Shown here: positions 21,193-29,249 of the stretch, one piece after another
Layout: each line of letters opens with the position of its first letter
Numbering within the stretch: the first letter of the stretch is position 1
Assembly (NCBI RefSeq): GCF_013282725.1
Contig: NZ_CP054043.1
Coordinates: 2,170,001-2,234,000, forward strand
Length of the DNA: 64,000 bases
Source: Yersinia mollaretii ATCC 43969
GTDB taxonomy: Bacteria; Pseudomonadota; Gammaproteobacteria; Enterobacterales; Enterobacteriaceae
Reading direction: 5' to 3'
Made by a program: the position numbers and the translations under genes
The notes under the pieces: generated by a model
What the model was told of the DNA's origin: nothing
What the model saw: only the letters and a program-made list of their open reading frames with translations
Databases searched by the model: none

Positions 21193-21291
21193 AAAGGTTG
21201 AGCAATGGACCTGCGGATAACAGCTCGTTTAGCGAACAGAAAACGATCGGCGCCACTAGGTTCTGACATAATTAATTCGAAGGAAAAGGTC

Positions 21292-22038
21292 ATGAAATTG
21301 AATAACAAACTGCGCATCACCACCCTTTTGGTGACGGCATTGATAGCTCATCAGGCGACTGCGGCGATTGCGCTGGACAGAACGCGGGTGGTGCTCAATG
21401 GCGGCGATAAGTCGATCAGCCTGAACATCAGCAACCAGAATAAGCAACTGCCTTATCTGGCGCAGGGATGGATCGAAGATGAGCAGGGGAACAAGATTAA
21501 CTCCCCACTGACCGTGGTTCCGCCAGTTCAGCGCGTAGAGCCGGGCGCACTCAGCCAGTTAAAAATACAGACCTTGCCTGCGGTGAGCCAGTTGGCGCAA
21601 GACCGTGAGACGCTGTACTACTTTAACCTGCGTGAAATTCCACCACGCTCGGACAAAGCCAACACCTTGCAAATTGCACTGCAAACTCGCATCAAGCTGT
21701 TTTACCGTCCAGCCGGCATCGTGCCACAAAAGGCTGATATGGCGACACCTTGGCAAGAAAAAGTGCAGTTGACCCGTCAGGGCGATCGCTATCAGGTGAA
21801 TAACCCGACGCCGTATTTCATCACGCTGGTGGATGCCAGTGAGAGTAAAAATGGCAAAACAGCCGCAGGCTTCAAACCGCTGATGATCGCGCCAAAATCT
21901 CAAGGCATGTTGGATGTCAGCGCGGGCGCACTGGGCAGCAAACCGGTACTGACTTACGTCAATGATTTCGGTGGCCGACCAAAAATGATCTTTGGCTGTA
22001 CTGGCAGCACCTGCTCAGTGGTCGAAAGTATTAAATAA
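21292..22038 (+). CDS. Periplasmic fimbrial chaperone (PapD family)
   Basis: This 248-residue protein has a signal peptide ending ATA (residue 24), an N-terminal Ig domain with the family Arg and strand (LDRTRVVLNGGDKSISLNI), and YYFNLREIPP followed by IALQTRIKLFYRP, the standard PapD signature. It donates its G1 strand to fold pilins in the periplasm. ATG 21292 was chosen because it follows AAGGAAAAGG and gives a proper signal peptide; the longer open frame from 21205 is not needed. Confidence 0.93.
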   Translation: MKLNNKLRITTLLVTALIAHQATAAIALDRTRVVLNGGDKSISLNISNQNKQLPYLAQGWIEDEQGNKINSPLTVVPPVQRVEPGALSQLKIQTLPAVSQLAQDRETLYYFNLREIPPRSDKANTLQIALQTRIKLFYRPAGIVPQKADMATPWQEKVQLTRQGDRYQVNNPTPYFITLVDASESKNGKTAAGFKPLMIAPKSQGMLDVSAGALGSKPVLTYVNDFGGRPKMIFGCTGSTCSVVESIK

Positions 22039-22139
22039 CCACTGTATTTCGAAATAACAATGTATCTCGGTACGGTTTTAGCTGAGCACATGAGCCGACA
22101 GCGCGGATGTCAGACTGAACGATGAAAAAGGAATATGGG

Positions 22140-22694
22140 ATGACTGTTGTTTTTAGTAGCTCAATTTGTCGCAACTCAGTTTGTCACAACACGGCTATCC
22201 GGCTGGCACCGATGGTTATGATGGCTTTCATCGGCGCGACGACATTATTCAGTAGCTCTGCATGGGCGCTGAATAAAGTGGCGACGGTCAATGTCACGGT
22301 CAATATTTTTGCTGCGCCACCTTGTGTGATTAACAGCAACAGCATGATTACCGTCGATTTTGGTGATGACCTGCTGACTTCGCGTATCGACGGCGTGAAT
22401 TACATGAAGCCGGTGAACTATAGCTTGAACTGTACTGCGGCAGCATCCAATGCCATGAAAATGAGTATCAAGGGCGACGGTGCCACGCTTGATGCCAGCT
22501 ACTTAAGAACCAGCAATACCGGTTTAGGGATCAAATTGATGAACAGTGGGCAGCCATTTGCCCTCAATACGGCACTCAACTTTACCTATCCGGCTGTCCC
22601 TGTGTTGCAGGCTGTACCGATAAAACAGACCAGTGCTGCGCTGGCGACCGGTCTTTTTACCGCAGCGGCCACCATGGTTGTGGAGTATCAATAA
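22140..22694 (+). CDS. Minor fimbrial subunit, MrpE-like
   Basis: This 184-residue pilin-family protein has a long signal sequence with cleavage near SAWA (about residue 43), followed by APPCVINSNSMITVDFGDD and the C-terminal VVEYQ ending. It resembles the next gene along its length (shared PVLQAVP block), so the two are ancient duplicates. ATG 22140 follows AAGGAATATGGG; ATG 22122 would start inside that ribosome site. By position it corresponds to MrpE. Confidence 0.78.
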   Translation: MTVVFSSSICRNSVCHNTAIRLAPMVMMAFIGATTLFSSSAWALNKVATVNVTVNIFAAPPCVINSNSMITVDFGDDLLTSRIDGVNYMKPVNYSLNCTAAASNAMKMSIKGDGATLDASYLRTSNTGLGIKLMNSGQPFALNTALNFTYPAVPVLQAVPIKQTSAALATGLFTAAATMVVEYQ

Positions 22695-23188
22695 TGAAAA
22701 ATAGCGCATTGATATCGCACATTTCTGTTGCGGTGGTACTGGCACTGAGTAGCTCACTGGCCTATGCCGAGAATATGACTTTTTCGGGCACATTGATTAA
22801 TCCTCCACCTTGTGTGATCAGCGGGGGGAGCACCATCGATGTGGCTTTCGGGGAGAATCTGGGGGTGAACAAGATTAATGGCATCAATTACACCCAGAAT
22901 GTGCCTTACACCGTTATCTGTGATACGCCTGTGGGCGGTTCGGCATTGGGCCTGACGATCATTACCGGGTCAGTGACCACCTTTGATCCCGCAGCGGTCC
23001 AAACAGACACCCCGGATCTGGGTATTCGAATCCTGAAAAACGGCACCGCTTTTACCCTGAATACGCGTGTTGCCTATGACAATCATAACCCGCCAGTGCT
23101 TCAGGCGGTGCCGGTTCAAGCGCCGGGTGCGACATTAACTGAAGGTGCCTTTGAGGCCACCGCTACATTATTAGTGGATTATCAATAG
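22694..23188 (+). CDS. Minor fimbrial subunit, MrpF-like
   Basis: This 164-residue pilin-family protein has a signal peptide ending AYA (residue 25), NPPPCVISGGSTIDVAFGEN, two cysteines, and the terminal LLVDYQ. It is a paralogue of the preceding subunit and overlaps its stop codon by one base. Its position matches MrpF of the MR/P operon; it is probably a tip fibrillum component. Confidence 0.8.
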   Translation: MKNSALISHISVAVVLALSSSLAYAENMTFSGTLINPPPCVISGGSTIDVAFGENLGVNKINGINYTQNVPYTVICDTPVGGSALGLTIITGSVTTFDPAAVQTDTPDLGIRILKNGTAFTLNTRVAYDNHNPPVLQAVPVQAPGATLTEGAFEATATLLVDYQ

Positions 23189-23194
23189 GATCAA

Positions 23195-23743
23195 ATGATG
23201 GCTAATTTAAATCTACTGATACGCCCTGACCGAATTATTTTTAGCATTTTGATGCTGACTATTTTTGGGGCTATGCCGACATGGGCCGTGGATAATATGC
23301 GCTTTCACGGCGCATTAGTTGCCGAGCCTTGCACAATACGCCCCGGCGACGAAGCAATTAGCTTGAACTTTGGTACGGTGGTCGATAAATACCTGTATTC
23401 GAATCAACGTACTTTAGGTAAGCAATTTCAAATTCATCTGGTTGATTGTGATATCAGCTTGGGTAATACCGCCAAAATCATGTTTACCGGTAATAACAAC
23501 CTTAAATTACCGGGGTTATTAGCGGTCACTGATACCGAGATGGGTATCGGCATTGGTATCGAAACATTGGCGGGTAGAGCTTTACCACTTGACCAAGCCA
23601 GTGAAGATATTTCGCTTAATGCGGATAGCAATATTATTACGTTGAAAGCCTATGTTCAGGGTGAGCCAGAGGCGATTACTCAGCGCACAATTAAGCGCGG
23701 TGAGTTTAATGCTGTTGCCACCTTTAGCTTGCAATACTATTGA
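23195..23743 (+). CDS. Minor fimbrial subunit, MrpG-like
   Basis: This 182-residue pilin-family protein has a signal peptide ending TWA (about residue 31), the MRFHGALVAEPCTIRPGDE donor/cysteine segment, and the C-terminal ATFSLQYY. It resembles the major subunit more than the E/F-like pair (PGLLAVTDTEMGIGIGIE block). ATG 23198 is an equally possible start. In MR/P the equivalent gene is mrpG. Confidence 0.8.
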   Translation: MMANLNLLIRPDRIIFSILMLTIFGAMPTWAVDNMRFHGALVAEPCTIRPGDEAISLNFGTVVDKYLYSNQRTLGKQFQIHLVDCDISLGNTAKIMFTGNNNLKLPGLLAVTDTEMGIGIGIETLAGRALPLDQASEDISLNADSNIITLKAYVQGEPEAITQRTIKRGEFNAVATFSLQYY

Positions 23744-23829
23744 GCGGTGAATTACCCCGCCTGATTTATTTCAATACCAATGTGTTACTACGGAAACTTA
23801 TTATCAACAGCACCAATGCTGATAGGACA

Positions 23830-24669
23830 ATGGAACTTAAACAGATGGAACAGCCTAATATGCGATCCAATAATGGATATTTCTGGCTAATAGCTTGCGT
23901 GCTGTTCTTATTGCCGCTCTATAGTCAAGCCAGTGCCTGGGTTTCGACCCAAACGCGCGTGGGAAATCAATATCAAGGGACATTTTCTTGGCCGAGCGAG
24001 GAGATGCAGGGGGTACTTTGTACTGCTGCATCTTGCTCTGTAGCAATATGTCACTACTCGACAGCACCCAATGCCGAAATATGTGGTAACCCATCGAGTG
24101 CTTTGACGCGCGTTATTGTCCCTCAGGGGGCGACGGCGGAGATGATGAGAACCGCTTTTGTGGCTAAAAATGGAGTTTCAAAGGATTGGGCCACGGTGAC
24201 ACTTGATCCATTACGTGCTGTGGGTAGCTGTTTTGGCGTGATGTATTGGCAAGGGGCAAATGACGGGAATACCACTGGTAGGGTTATTCCTGGTTCCTAC
24301 TGCGGCGCGGTTCCTCCTACACCAGAAACCTGTGAGATTACGGGTGATGTCAATATCAACTATGGCTCACTGAGTCAGCAAGCGGTTGATGGTGCTATAA
24401 AAAGTGAGCCACTGAACATTAATTGCACCCTCAGAACCTCAGTGATATTGACACTGGTGGGTGGTAAAAGTATCAACCTTGGACAAAATGGGAACCTGAC
24501 GTCGACATTGAAAGTGGCTGGGCAAGACCTTGCCAGCACCAACGGTGTCACGGTAACTCCTAATGCGGGGAATAACGCCTTCCCGATTGAATCAACACTG
24601 CATTCGGTAGGATTACCTGACGCGGGAACATTTAGCGGCAGTGGAGTTGTGATTATGTCATACCTCTAA
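23830..24669 (+). CDS. Fimbrial tip adhesin, MrpH-like
   Basis: This protein of about 279 residues has two domains. After a signal peptide ending QASA lies a unique, cysteine-rich receptor-binding-like half (ASCSVAICHYSTAPNAEICG). The second half is pilin-like, starting CEITGDVNINYGSLSQQ and ending VVIMSYL. As last gene in an MR/P-ordered operon it is the likely tip adhesin (MrpH position). ATG 23830 follows AGGACA; the open frame extends upstream to a TTG at 23740 overlapping the previous gene, and two nearby ATGs (23845, 23860) are also possible. The ligand is unknown. Confidence 0.75.
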   Translation: MELKQMEQPNMRSNNGYFWLIACVLFLLPLYSQASAWVSTQTRVGNQYQGTFSWPSEEMQGVLCTAASCSVAICHYSTAPNAEICGNPSSALTRVIVPQGATAEMMRTAFVAKNGVSKDWATVTLDPLRAVGSCFGVMYWQGANDGNTTGRVIPGSYCGAVPPTPETCEITGDVNINYGSLSQQAVDGAIKSEPLNINCTLRTSVILTLVGGKSINLGQNGNLTSTLKVAGQDLASTNGVTVTPNAGNNAFPIESTLHSVGLPDAGTFSGSGVVIMSYL

Positions 24670-24996
24670 ATAGAAAATAATATGCACTTTAATCTGAGTG
24701 CATGATTATTATGAAGATAAAATAGCGTTTTAAAAACGCTATTTTAATATTCATAAATAGAGATGTTTTACTGTTATTTAAATATAGCAGCGAACTCTCT
24801 CGGCATTTATTTATATATTATTTTAAAATAAATAAATGTTGTTTTTAGGTTGTAATTTGTTGCGTTAATATAGTATAAATCCACTGTGTTTTGGTGGTGG
24901 ATTATTAAGGTTTAAATCTATAACTAAAAACGCATACTTCAATGGGCTATTAAATAATAGGCTGTAACTTTTTATTTTCTCTTTAAGGAATTTATC
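24670..24996. other. Intergenic region between fimbrial operon and peptide operon
   Basis: This 327-bp AT-rich gap holds two hairpins near its left end (annotated separately) and then about 250 bp of AT-rich DNA that must carry the promoter of the peptide gene. A weak pair TTGTAA (24850) and TATAAA (24874) with an 18-bp spacer is the best candidate I can see. A TTAAGGAAT ribosome site precedes ATG 24997. Confidence 0.45.
24682..24745 (+). terminator. Two hairpins ending the fimbrial operon
   Basis: The first hairpin is a 7-bp stem ATGCACT / AGTGCAT (24682-24703). The second is a perfect 13-bp stem AAAATAGCGTTTT / AAAACGCTATTTT (24719-24745) with a one-base nominal loop, flanked by A and T runs. 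The second is a convincing rho-independent terminator separating the fimbrial from the peptide genes. Confidence 0.85.
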
Positions 24997-25185
24997 ATGA
25001 AAAAAATGAATATGGCTGATGCCAATACAATCGTTGGCGGTACTGGTGTTACTTGTAAAGATACTTACGAGTGGTTGACTGGTAGCACCACTTTAACTTG
25101 TCAGGCAATCACTACTTGTACTGACAAACACGGTAAAGTGACTAGCCGTACTGTTGCACCTTCTAATGTTGCTAACTGCAAATAA
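24997..25185 (+). CDS. Double-glycine-leader secreted peptide precursor with four cysteines
   Basis: This 62-residue precursor has residues 1-15 (MKKMNMADANTIVGG) matching the C39-processed leader consensus: hydrophobic at -12, acidic at -8, Ile at -4, Gly-Gly at -2/-1. Cleavage would release a 47-residue Thr-rich core starting TGVTCKDTYEWLTGS, with cysteines at 20, 35, 41 and 61, enough for two disulfides. It is followed by a hairpin and then by a DsbA-like protein, an acyltransferase, a C39 exporter and a fatty acid synthesis set. It may belong to the small Enterobacterales family DUF4762 (memory, unverified). Its activity is unknown; a bacteriocin or signalling peptide is likely. Confidence 0.8.
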   Translation: MKKMNMADANTIVGGTGVTCKDTYEWLTGSTTLTCQAITTCTDKHGKVTSRTVAPSNVANCK

Positions 25186-25235
25186 GAAGTCAGTTTAAGT
25201 ATCTGTTAACTTATCTTGATATTTAACGATACCTT

Positions 25236-25266
25236 GGCAAGCACAGGGTGAATAACTGTGCTTGCC
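25236..25266 (+). terminator. Hairpin after the peptide gene (attenuator)
   Basis: A perfect 11-bp stem GGCAAGCACAG / CTGTGCTTGCC with a 9-nt loop is followed by TGCTTTAATTT. The weak T-tract suggests partial termination, so that precursor mRNA exceeds that of the export and modification genes. Confidence 0.75.
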
Positions 25267-25415
25267 TGCTTTAATTTGATTAATACGAAATTGATTTTAA
25301 GATTCAAGAATTTTCGCATTAACTGAATGTTAAACAATACGTTTTTAAGTGGGCATAAATGTGATTTAACATTTGTTTATGTCTTTACCTGAACCCTGAA
25401 TGTGAATACACCTTT

Positions 25416-26117
25416 ATGTCTATCAAAAACGAGATGTCGATAAAAAACAGTATATTTAGAAATAAGGGATTTTTTATCGGTTACACACTGTTGGTTATCC
25501 TTATTTCTTCACTGATAACAACAGCCTGTTTCCACTATTTCGTGCTTAATCAGGACACACAGGAAACGCTGTTTTCTGTCAGCGACGGTGAAATCGCCAA
25601 CAGCCCGATCAAAGACGACAAAACAATTATTGAGATCTTCTCTTACGGTTGCCACTACTGCGCCATCAACGAAGAGAATGTCGCTCAGTTAGAAAAGCGC
25701 ATGCCAGAGGGCAGCCGCTTTATCCGCCTGCATATTAGCAGTGATAGAACCAGCGGATTAGGGCGCTTCGCCCCGATGTTTGCCACATTATCGGTGATGG
25801 GCATTGAGTCGCAGCACCGCCAAAGTGCCTACAAAGCGGTACTCGAAGATAACGTCGATTTTAGTGATAACAGCCAACTTGAGAACTGGTTAAAAGCCAA
25901 TGGCATTGATGTCGCCAAATATCAGCAAGCGAGCCAGTCAGCGGAAGCTAAAGCGCTGATCGCCTATATGACGGCCGTCACGGCGCACTACAAAATTGAT
26001 GCCACCCCGACCTTTATTGTCGGCAAGAAATGGATCGCGTTACAGGATCGTGAATTCCCTGCGTTCTCCGATCACCTCTTATCACTCCTCGAACACGATA
26101 AGGCGCTGGAGAAATAA
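25416..26117 (+). CDS. Membrane-anchored DsbA-like thiol oxidoreductase
   Basis: This 233-residue protein has an N-terminal membrane anchor (about residues 18-40) and a periplasmic thioredoxin/DsbA fold. The active site is CHYC at residues 79-82 (SYGCHYCAINEEN), and the cis-Pro loop is IDATPTFIVGKKW. It would oxidise or isomerise thiols; the four-cysteine peptide upstream is the obvious candidate substrate. The start is uncertain: MSIKN is repeated six codons later (ATG 25434) and neither ATG has a strong ribosome site. The stop overlaps the next start (TAATG). Confidence 0.85.
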   Translation: MSIKNEMSIKNSIFRNKGFFIGYTLLVILISSLITTACFHYFVLNQDTQETLFSVSDGEIANSPIKDDKTIIEIFSYGCHYCAINEENVAQLEKRMPEGSRFIRLHISSDRTSGLGRFAPMFATLSVMGIESQHRQSAYKAVLEDNVDFSDNSQLENWLKANGIDVAKYQQASQSAEAKALIAYMTAVTAHYKIDATPTFIVGKKWIALQDREFPAFSDHLLSLLEHDKALEK

Positions 26118-27073
26118 TGAGACTGCTAGCCGTATGGAGTTATTTCGCCTGGAGAAATCAGCTGGATAAGCTGGCATTCAGCGGGCGAGCACTCATTCGC
26201 TGGCAGGCCCAACTGGCTATCTGGCTATTACGGTACGGTGATTATCGCTTCTTACTGATGCTCGGCGCTTTGCGCCGGGCTTTCGGTTTGGTGTCACGGC
26301 GGCAGAAGAATCTGGCGCGGGTGGCGGCAGCCAATAGCCAATGTTTGTTGGGGGGCAAAAACAGCCCGTCGGCACGGAGTTTTATCCGCACCGCACAACG
26401 GCGTCAGGTGCTGGAGTTGGCGGCAACTTATGGGCAGAGTCGGCGCGTTTTAGCACAGTTGGCCGCCTGTACTCAGCAGTTGGACAGTCATGTCAGCGCA
26501 CTGCACGATGCCGGCTCGGCGGTTGTTTTAGCGCCACTGCACATGGTCTCTGATGTGCTGGCGGGCATGGTCGGTGCAGGGGCTTATCCGGGGCAGGCGA
26601 CGGTGGTGGTTTCGGCCAGCGCCGAGGTGTATGAGGAGCAGGCGCGGCAAATGGGCGGAGTGAATATCTCTTACTGCTCCATTCATGCTGATAGCCGCGC
26701 GATTGCCGGTAACCTGATGGATGCCATTATGGAAGCGGCTGAGCATAAGCGAAATATCATTGTTTTTCCGGATATTACGCCTGATTACACCGTCAATAAC
26801 CAGATGGCGGAAACGGCCAAAATGTCCTGCCAACTGTTTAACCGACCCGCCAATTTACACAGCGGCATTATTCGCATCGCCAGAGCACTGTCGGCGCAGG
26901 TGGTTTTTTATTACCTGTATTACGACAAAGGGATAAAAATTCATATTTACCCTGCACTTAGCGCGCGAGAAGTGAAAAAACAATTACCCGAATTGATTGA
27001 AACATCAATGACGCAGCATCCACAAGATTGGCTGTTATGGCACTCGCATTCGTTATTTTTTATTAATGAATAA
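26117..27073 (+). CDS. LpxL/HtrB-like acyltransferase superfamily protein
   Basis: This 318-residue protein resembles lipid A late acyltransferases in overall layout: an N-terminal basic/hydrophobic stretch, then APLHMVSDVLAG, then NIIVFPDITPDY, and a C-terminal QDWLLWHSHSLFF (compare QYQWxHRRF of LpxL). The normal catalytic motif is H-x4-D/E. Here His142 is followed by Asp at +4 (H-x3-D), one residue short. It could transfer the acyl chain made by the downstream ACP-dependent enzymes to the peptide or to a lipid. Function is inferred from fold and neighbours. Confidence 0.65.
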   Translation: MRLLAVWSYFAWRNQLDKLAFSGRALIRWQAQLAIWLLRYGDYRFLLMLGALRRAFGLVSRRQKNLARVAAANSQCLLGGKNSPSARSFIRTAQRRQVLELAATYGQSRRVLAQLAACTQQLDSHVSALHDAGSAVVLAPLHMVSDVLAGMVGAGAYPGQATVVVSASAEVYEEQARQMGGVNISYCSIHADSRAIAGNLMDAIMEAAEHKRNIIVFPDITPDYTVNNQMAETAKMSCQLFNRPANLHSGIIRIARALSAQVVFYYLYYDKGIKIHIYPALSAREVKKQLPELIETSMTQHPQDWLLWHSHSLFFINE

Positions 27074-27098
27074 AGTCACTCATCAAGAATAGTAGACA

Positions 27099-29249
27099 AT
27101 GGAAAAGATAATCCCGACACAAGTTTTTCAAAGCGAAACCAATGAATGCGGCTTGGCCTGTATCTCGATGCTGGCCCAGACGCAAGGCATCAACGCGCCC
27201 TTGGAAAGCTTGCGGGAGCGCTATCCTGCCTCACAGCATGGCACCTCACTGGCCACGTTGTGCACTATTTTGTCTGAGCTGGCGATCCCGGCTTACCCGG
27301 TGGTATTTGAACATCAAGAGCTGTCGGCCATCCCGTTGCCGGCTATCTTGCATTACGGTGCTAACCACTATGTGCTGCTCGCTTACCGTAAAGGTAACTA
27401 CGTCTGTGTGATGAATCCGGCGATCGGGCAGCAGTTGTTGCCGATGGATGCGCTAAAAGCCGAGATCAGCGGCTATGCGCTGGTGTTGGACCCTGAAACC
27501 CCCGCCGATCCTGATGCCGTGAAGAAGATGGAGCACAGCAAGCGGCTCAGCGCGCTCGACTGCATGAGCCTGAAAGAGACCGCGAGTGTGCGTGGCATCT
27601 ACTGGCTGATGACCTTGGCGTTTTTGATCTCGCTGACGCTTTTTATCATGCCGACCATGGTCAGCAGCGCGATCAATGACGTCTTCTCCTCGGTGGGTGA
27701 TAAAGATTTCCCCTATTTCTATTTTTTGCTGGCCTTTGTGGTCTCCACCTCACTCGCTTTTTGTGTGCGCTACATCACCGAGCGCTACATCAAGCAATTT
27801 GTGGTGCTCAATAGCGTCGCGGGTTTTGCCCGCTTGCTCAGCCATTCGCTTAACTTTTTTGATAAGCGCGCGCCCGGTGACATCTTTAGCCGCTTCTCGA
27901 ACTGGCAAATGGCCGCCACCCAAAAAATTGAGCTGGATAACGGCCTGCGCACCGACTGGATTATTGGCGCGATTGCGCTGGCGGTGATGTGCTACATGAG
28001 TCCGCTACTGGCGATGGTCTCTGCGGTTGGCGTGATGCTGATGGGACTTATCAGTATTTGGGCCATCTACCGCGACCGCTATTACACCCAGCAGTTGCAG
28101 GTCAAAGGCGCTGAGCAGAGTGATTTCATTCTTGAGACCATTCAGGGCTTCTCGACCATCAAATCTGCTGGTTTAGCCAGCCAACGCCAAGGGGTGTTTG
28201 CCGGGCTGGCGCTGTCACTGTTCAGCGCATTACAGAAGAAAAAAATCTACGATCAGGTCAAAAACAGCCTTTATCAGCTGATCGGCAGCCTCGAAATGGT
28301 GTTCTTTATGCTGCTGGCGCTGCCGATGTTGAAGCAGGGAACACTCAGTCTGGGCGAGTTTTTTGCTTACAGCTTTGTACGCGAAATTTTCACCTCGTAT
28401 ATCACCAAGATTTTCTATGCGATCTTGCAGAAAAACCAACTGCATGTGATTGATATTCGTGCTCGCGATCTGTTCCCGGCCGGGCAGCCGACGCCGCCTG
28501 AAAACAGCTCGGTGATCCCTCCGGCGATCCCAGCGTTTACCCGCCAGTTGGAGTACCAGAATATCCGTTTTGCCTACGATGCCAGCCAGCCGGTCCTGCG
28601 CGATTTGTCGCTGTCACTGACCCGTGGGCAGAGTGTGGCGATCATCGGCGAGTCCGGTGCCGGGAAAAGTACCTTGCTGAAAGTGATGGCCGGTTTGATG
28701 CCGCCACAGCAAGGGCAGGTGTTGGTGGATGGCGAGCCGGTTGATTTTCAGCAGGCCCACGCGCTGTTCTTCCTGCAAAGTCAGGAGGACATCCTGTTCA
28801 ACGCCTCGGTACTGCAAAATATCACCCTGTTTGATGGGCAGTTGGATGCCGAGAAGCGCCAGCGTATTGAGCGCTCCCTGCAAGGGTTGCAACTCACCTC
28901 GGTCATCGACAAATTACCGGGCGGCCTCAGTGCGCTGGTGCGTGAAAGTCATGCCGCGCTCTCTTTGGGACAGCGCCAACGGTTATTACTGGCCCGCGCG
29001 ATGTACAGCGATTGCCCGGTTTTGGTGCTGGATGAACCCACGGCCAATCTGGATGAAGAGACTGCTCATCAGGTGATGCAGACCTTATTGGCCCATTGCC
29101 GTGAATACCAGAAAACGCTGATCACCGTGACCCACAGTGAGAGCGTGTTGCCGATGTTTGACCGGGTTTTCCGCTTGAACGACGGCCAACTGGTGCGTTT
29201 TTCTCAGTCGGTGACAGCCCATCACCTCACCCCTGCGGCGGTTAACTGA
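27099..29249 (+). CDS. C39 peptidase-containing ABC exporter
   Basis: This 716-residue bacteriocin-type exporter has an N-terminal C39 peptidase (about 1-130) with the catalytic motif QSETNECGLAC (Cys17) and His90 in ANHYVLL. There are six membrane segments (about 160-440) and a C-terminal ATPase with Walker A GESGAGKST (about 517), signature LSLGQRQR and Walker B VLVLDEPTA. It should cut the double-glycine leader of the 24997 peptide during export. The third catalytic position, normally Asp in ComA-type proteins, is Asn106 (MNPAIG), at the normal 16-residue distance from His. Confidence 0.92.
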   Translation: MEKIIPTQVFQSETNECGLACISMLAQTQGINAPLESLRERYPASQHGTSLATLCTILSELAIPAYPVVFEHQELSAIPLPAILHYGANHYVLLAYRKGNYVCVMNPAIGQQLLPMDALKAEISGYALVLDPETPADPDAVKKMEHSKRLSALDCMSLKETASVRGIYWLMTLAFLISLTLFIMPTMVSSAINDVFSSVGDKDFPYFYFLLAFVVSTSLAFCVRYITERYIKQFVVLNSVAGFARLLSHSLNFFDKRAPGDIFSRFSNWQMAATQKIELDNGLRTDWIIGAIALAVMCYMSPLLAMVSAVGVMLMGLISIWAIYRDRYYTQQLQVKGAEQSDFILETIQGFSTIKSAGLASQRQGVFAGLALSLFSALQKKKIYDQVKNSLYQLIGSLEMVFFMLLALPMLKQGTLSLGEFFAYSFVREIFTSYITKIFYAILQKNQLHVIDIRARDLFPAGQPTPPENSSVIPPAIPAFTRQLEYQNIRFAYDASQPVLRDLSLSLTRGQSVAIIGESGAGKSTLLKVMAGLMPPQQGQVLVDGEPVDFQQAHALFFLQSQEDILFNASVLQNITLFDGQLDAEKRQRIERSLQGLQLTSVIDKLPGGLSALVRESHAALSLGQRQRLLLARAMYSDCPVLVLDEPTANLDEETAHQVMQTLLAHCREYQKTLITVTHSESVLPMFDRVFRLNDGQLVRFSQSVTAHHLTPAAVN

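Noticed and set aside
23740..23829. TTG-started extension of the tip adhesin
   Set aside because: It would place about 30 extra residues before the signal peptide; ATG 23830 has AGGA upstream.
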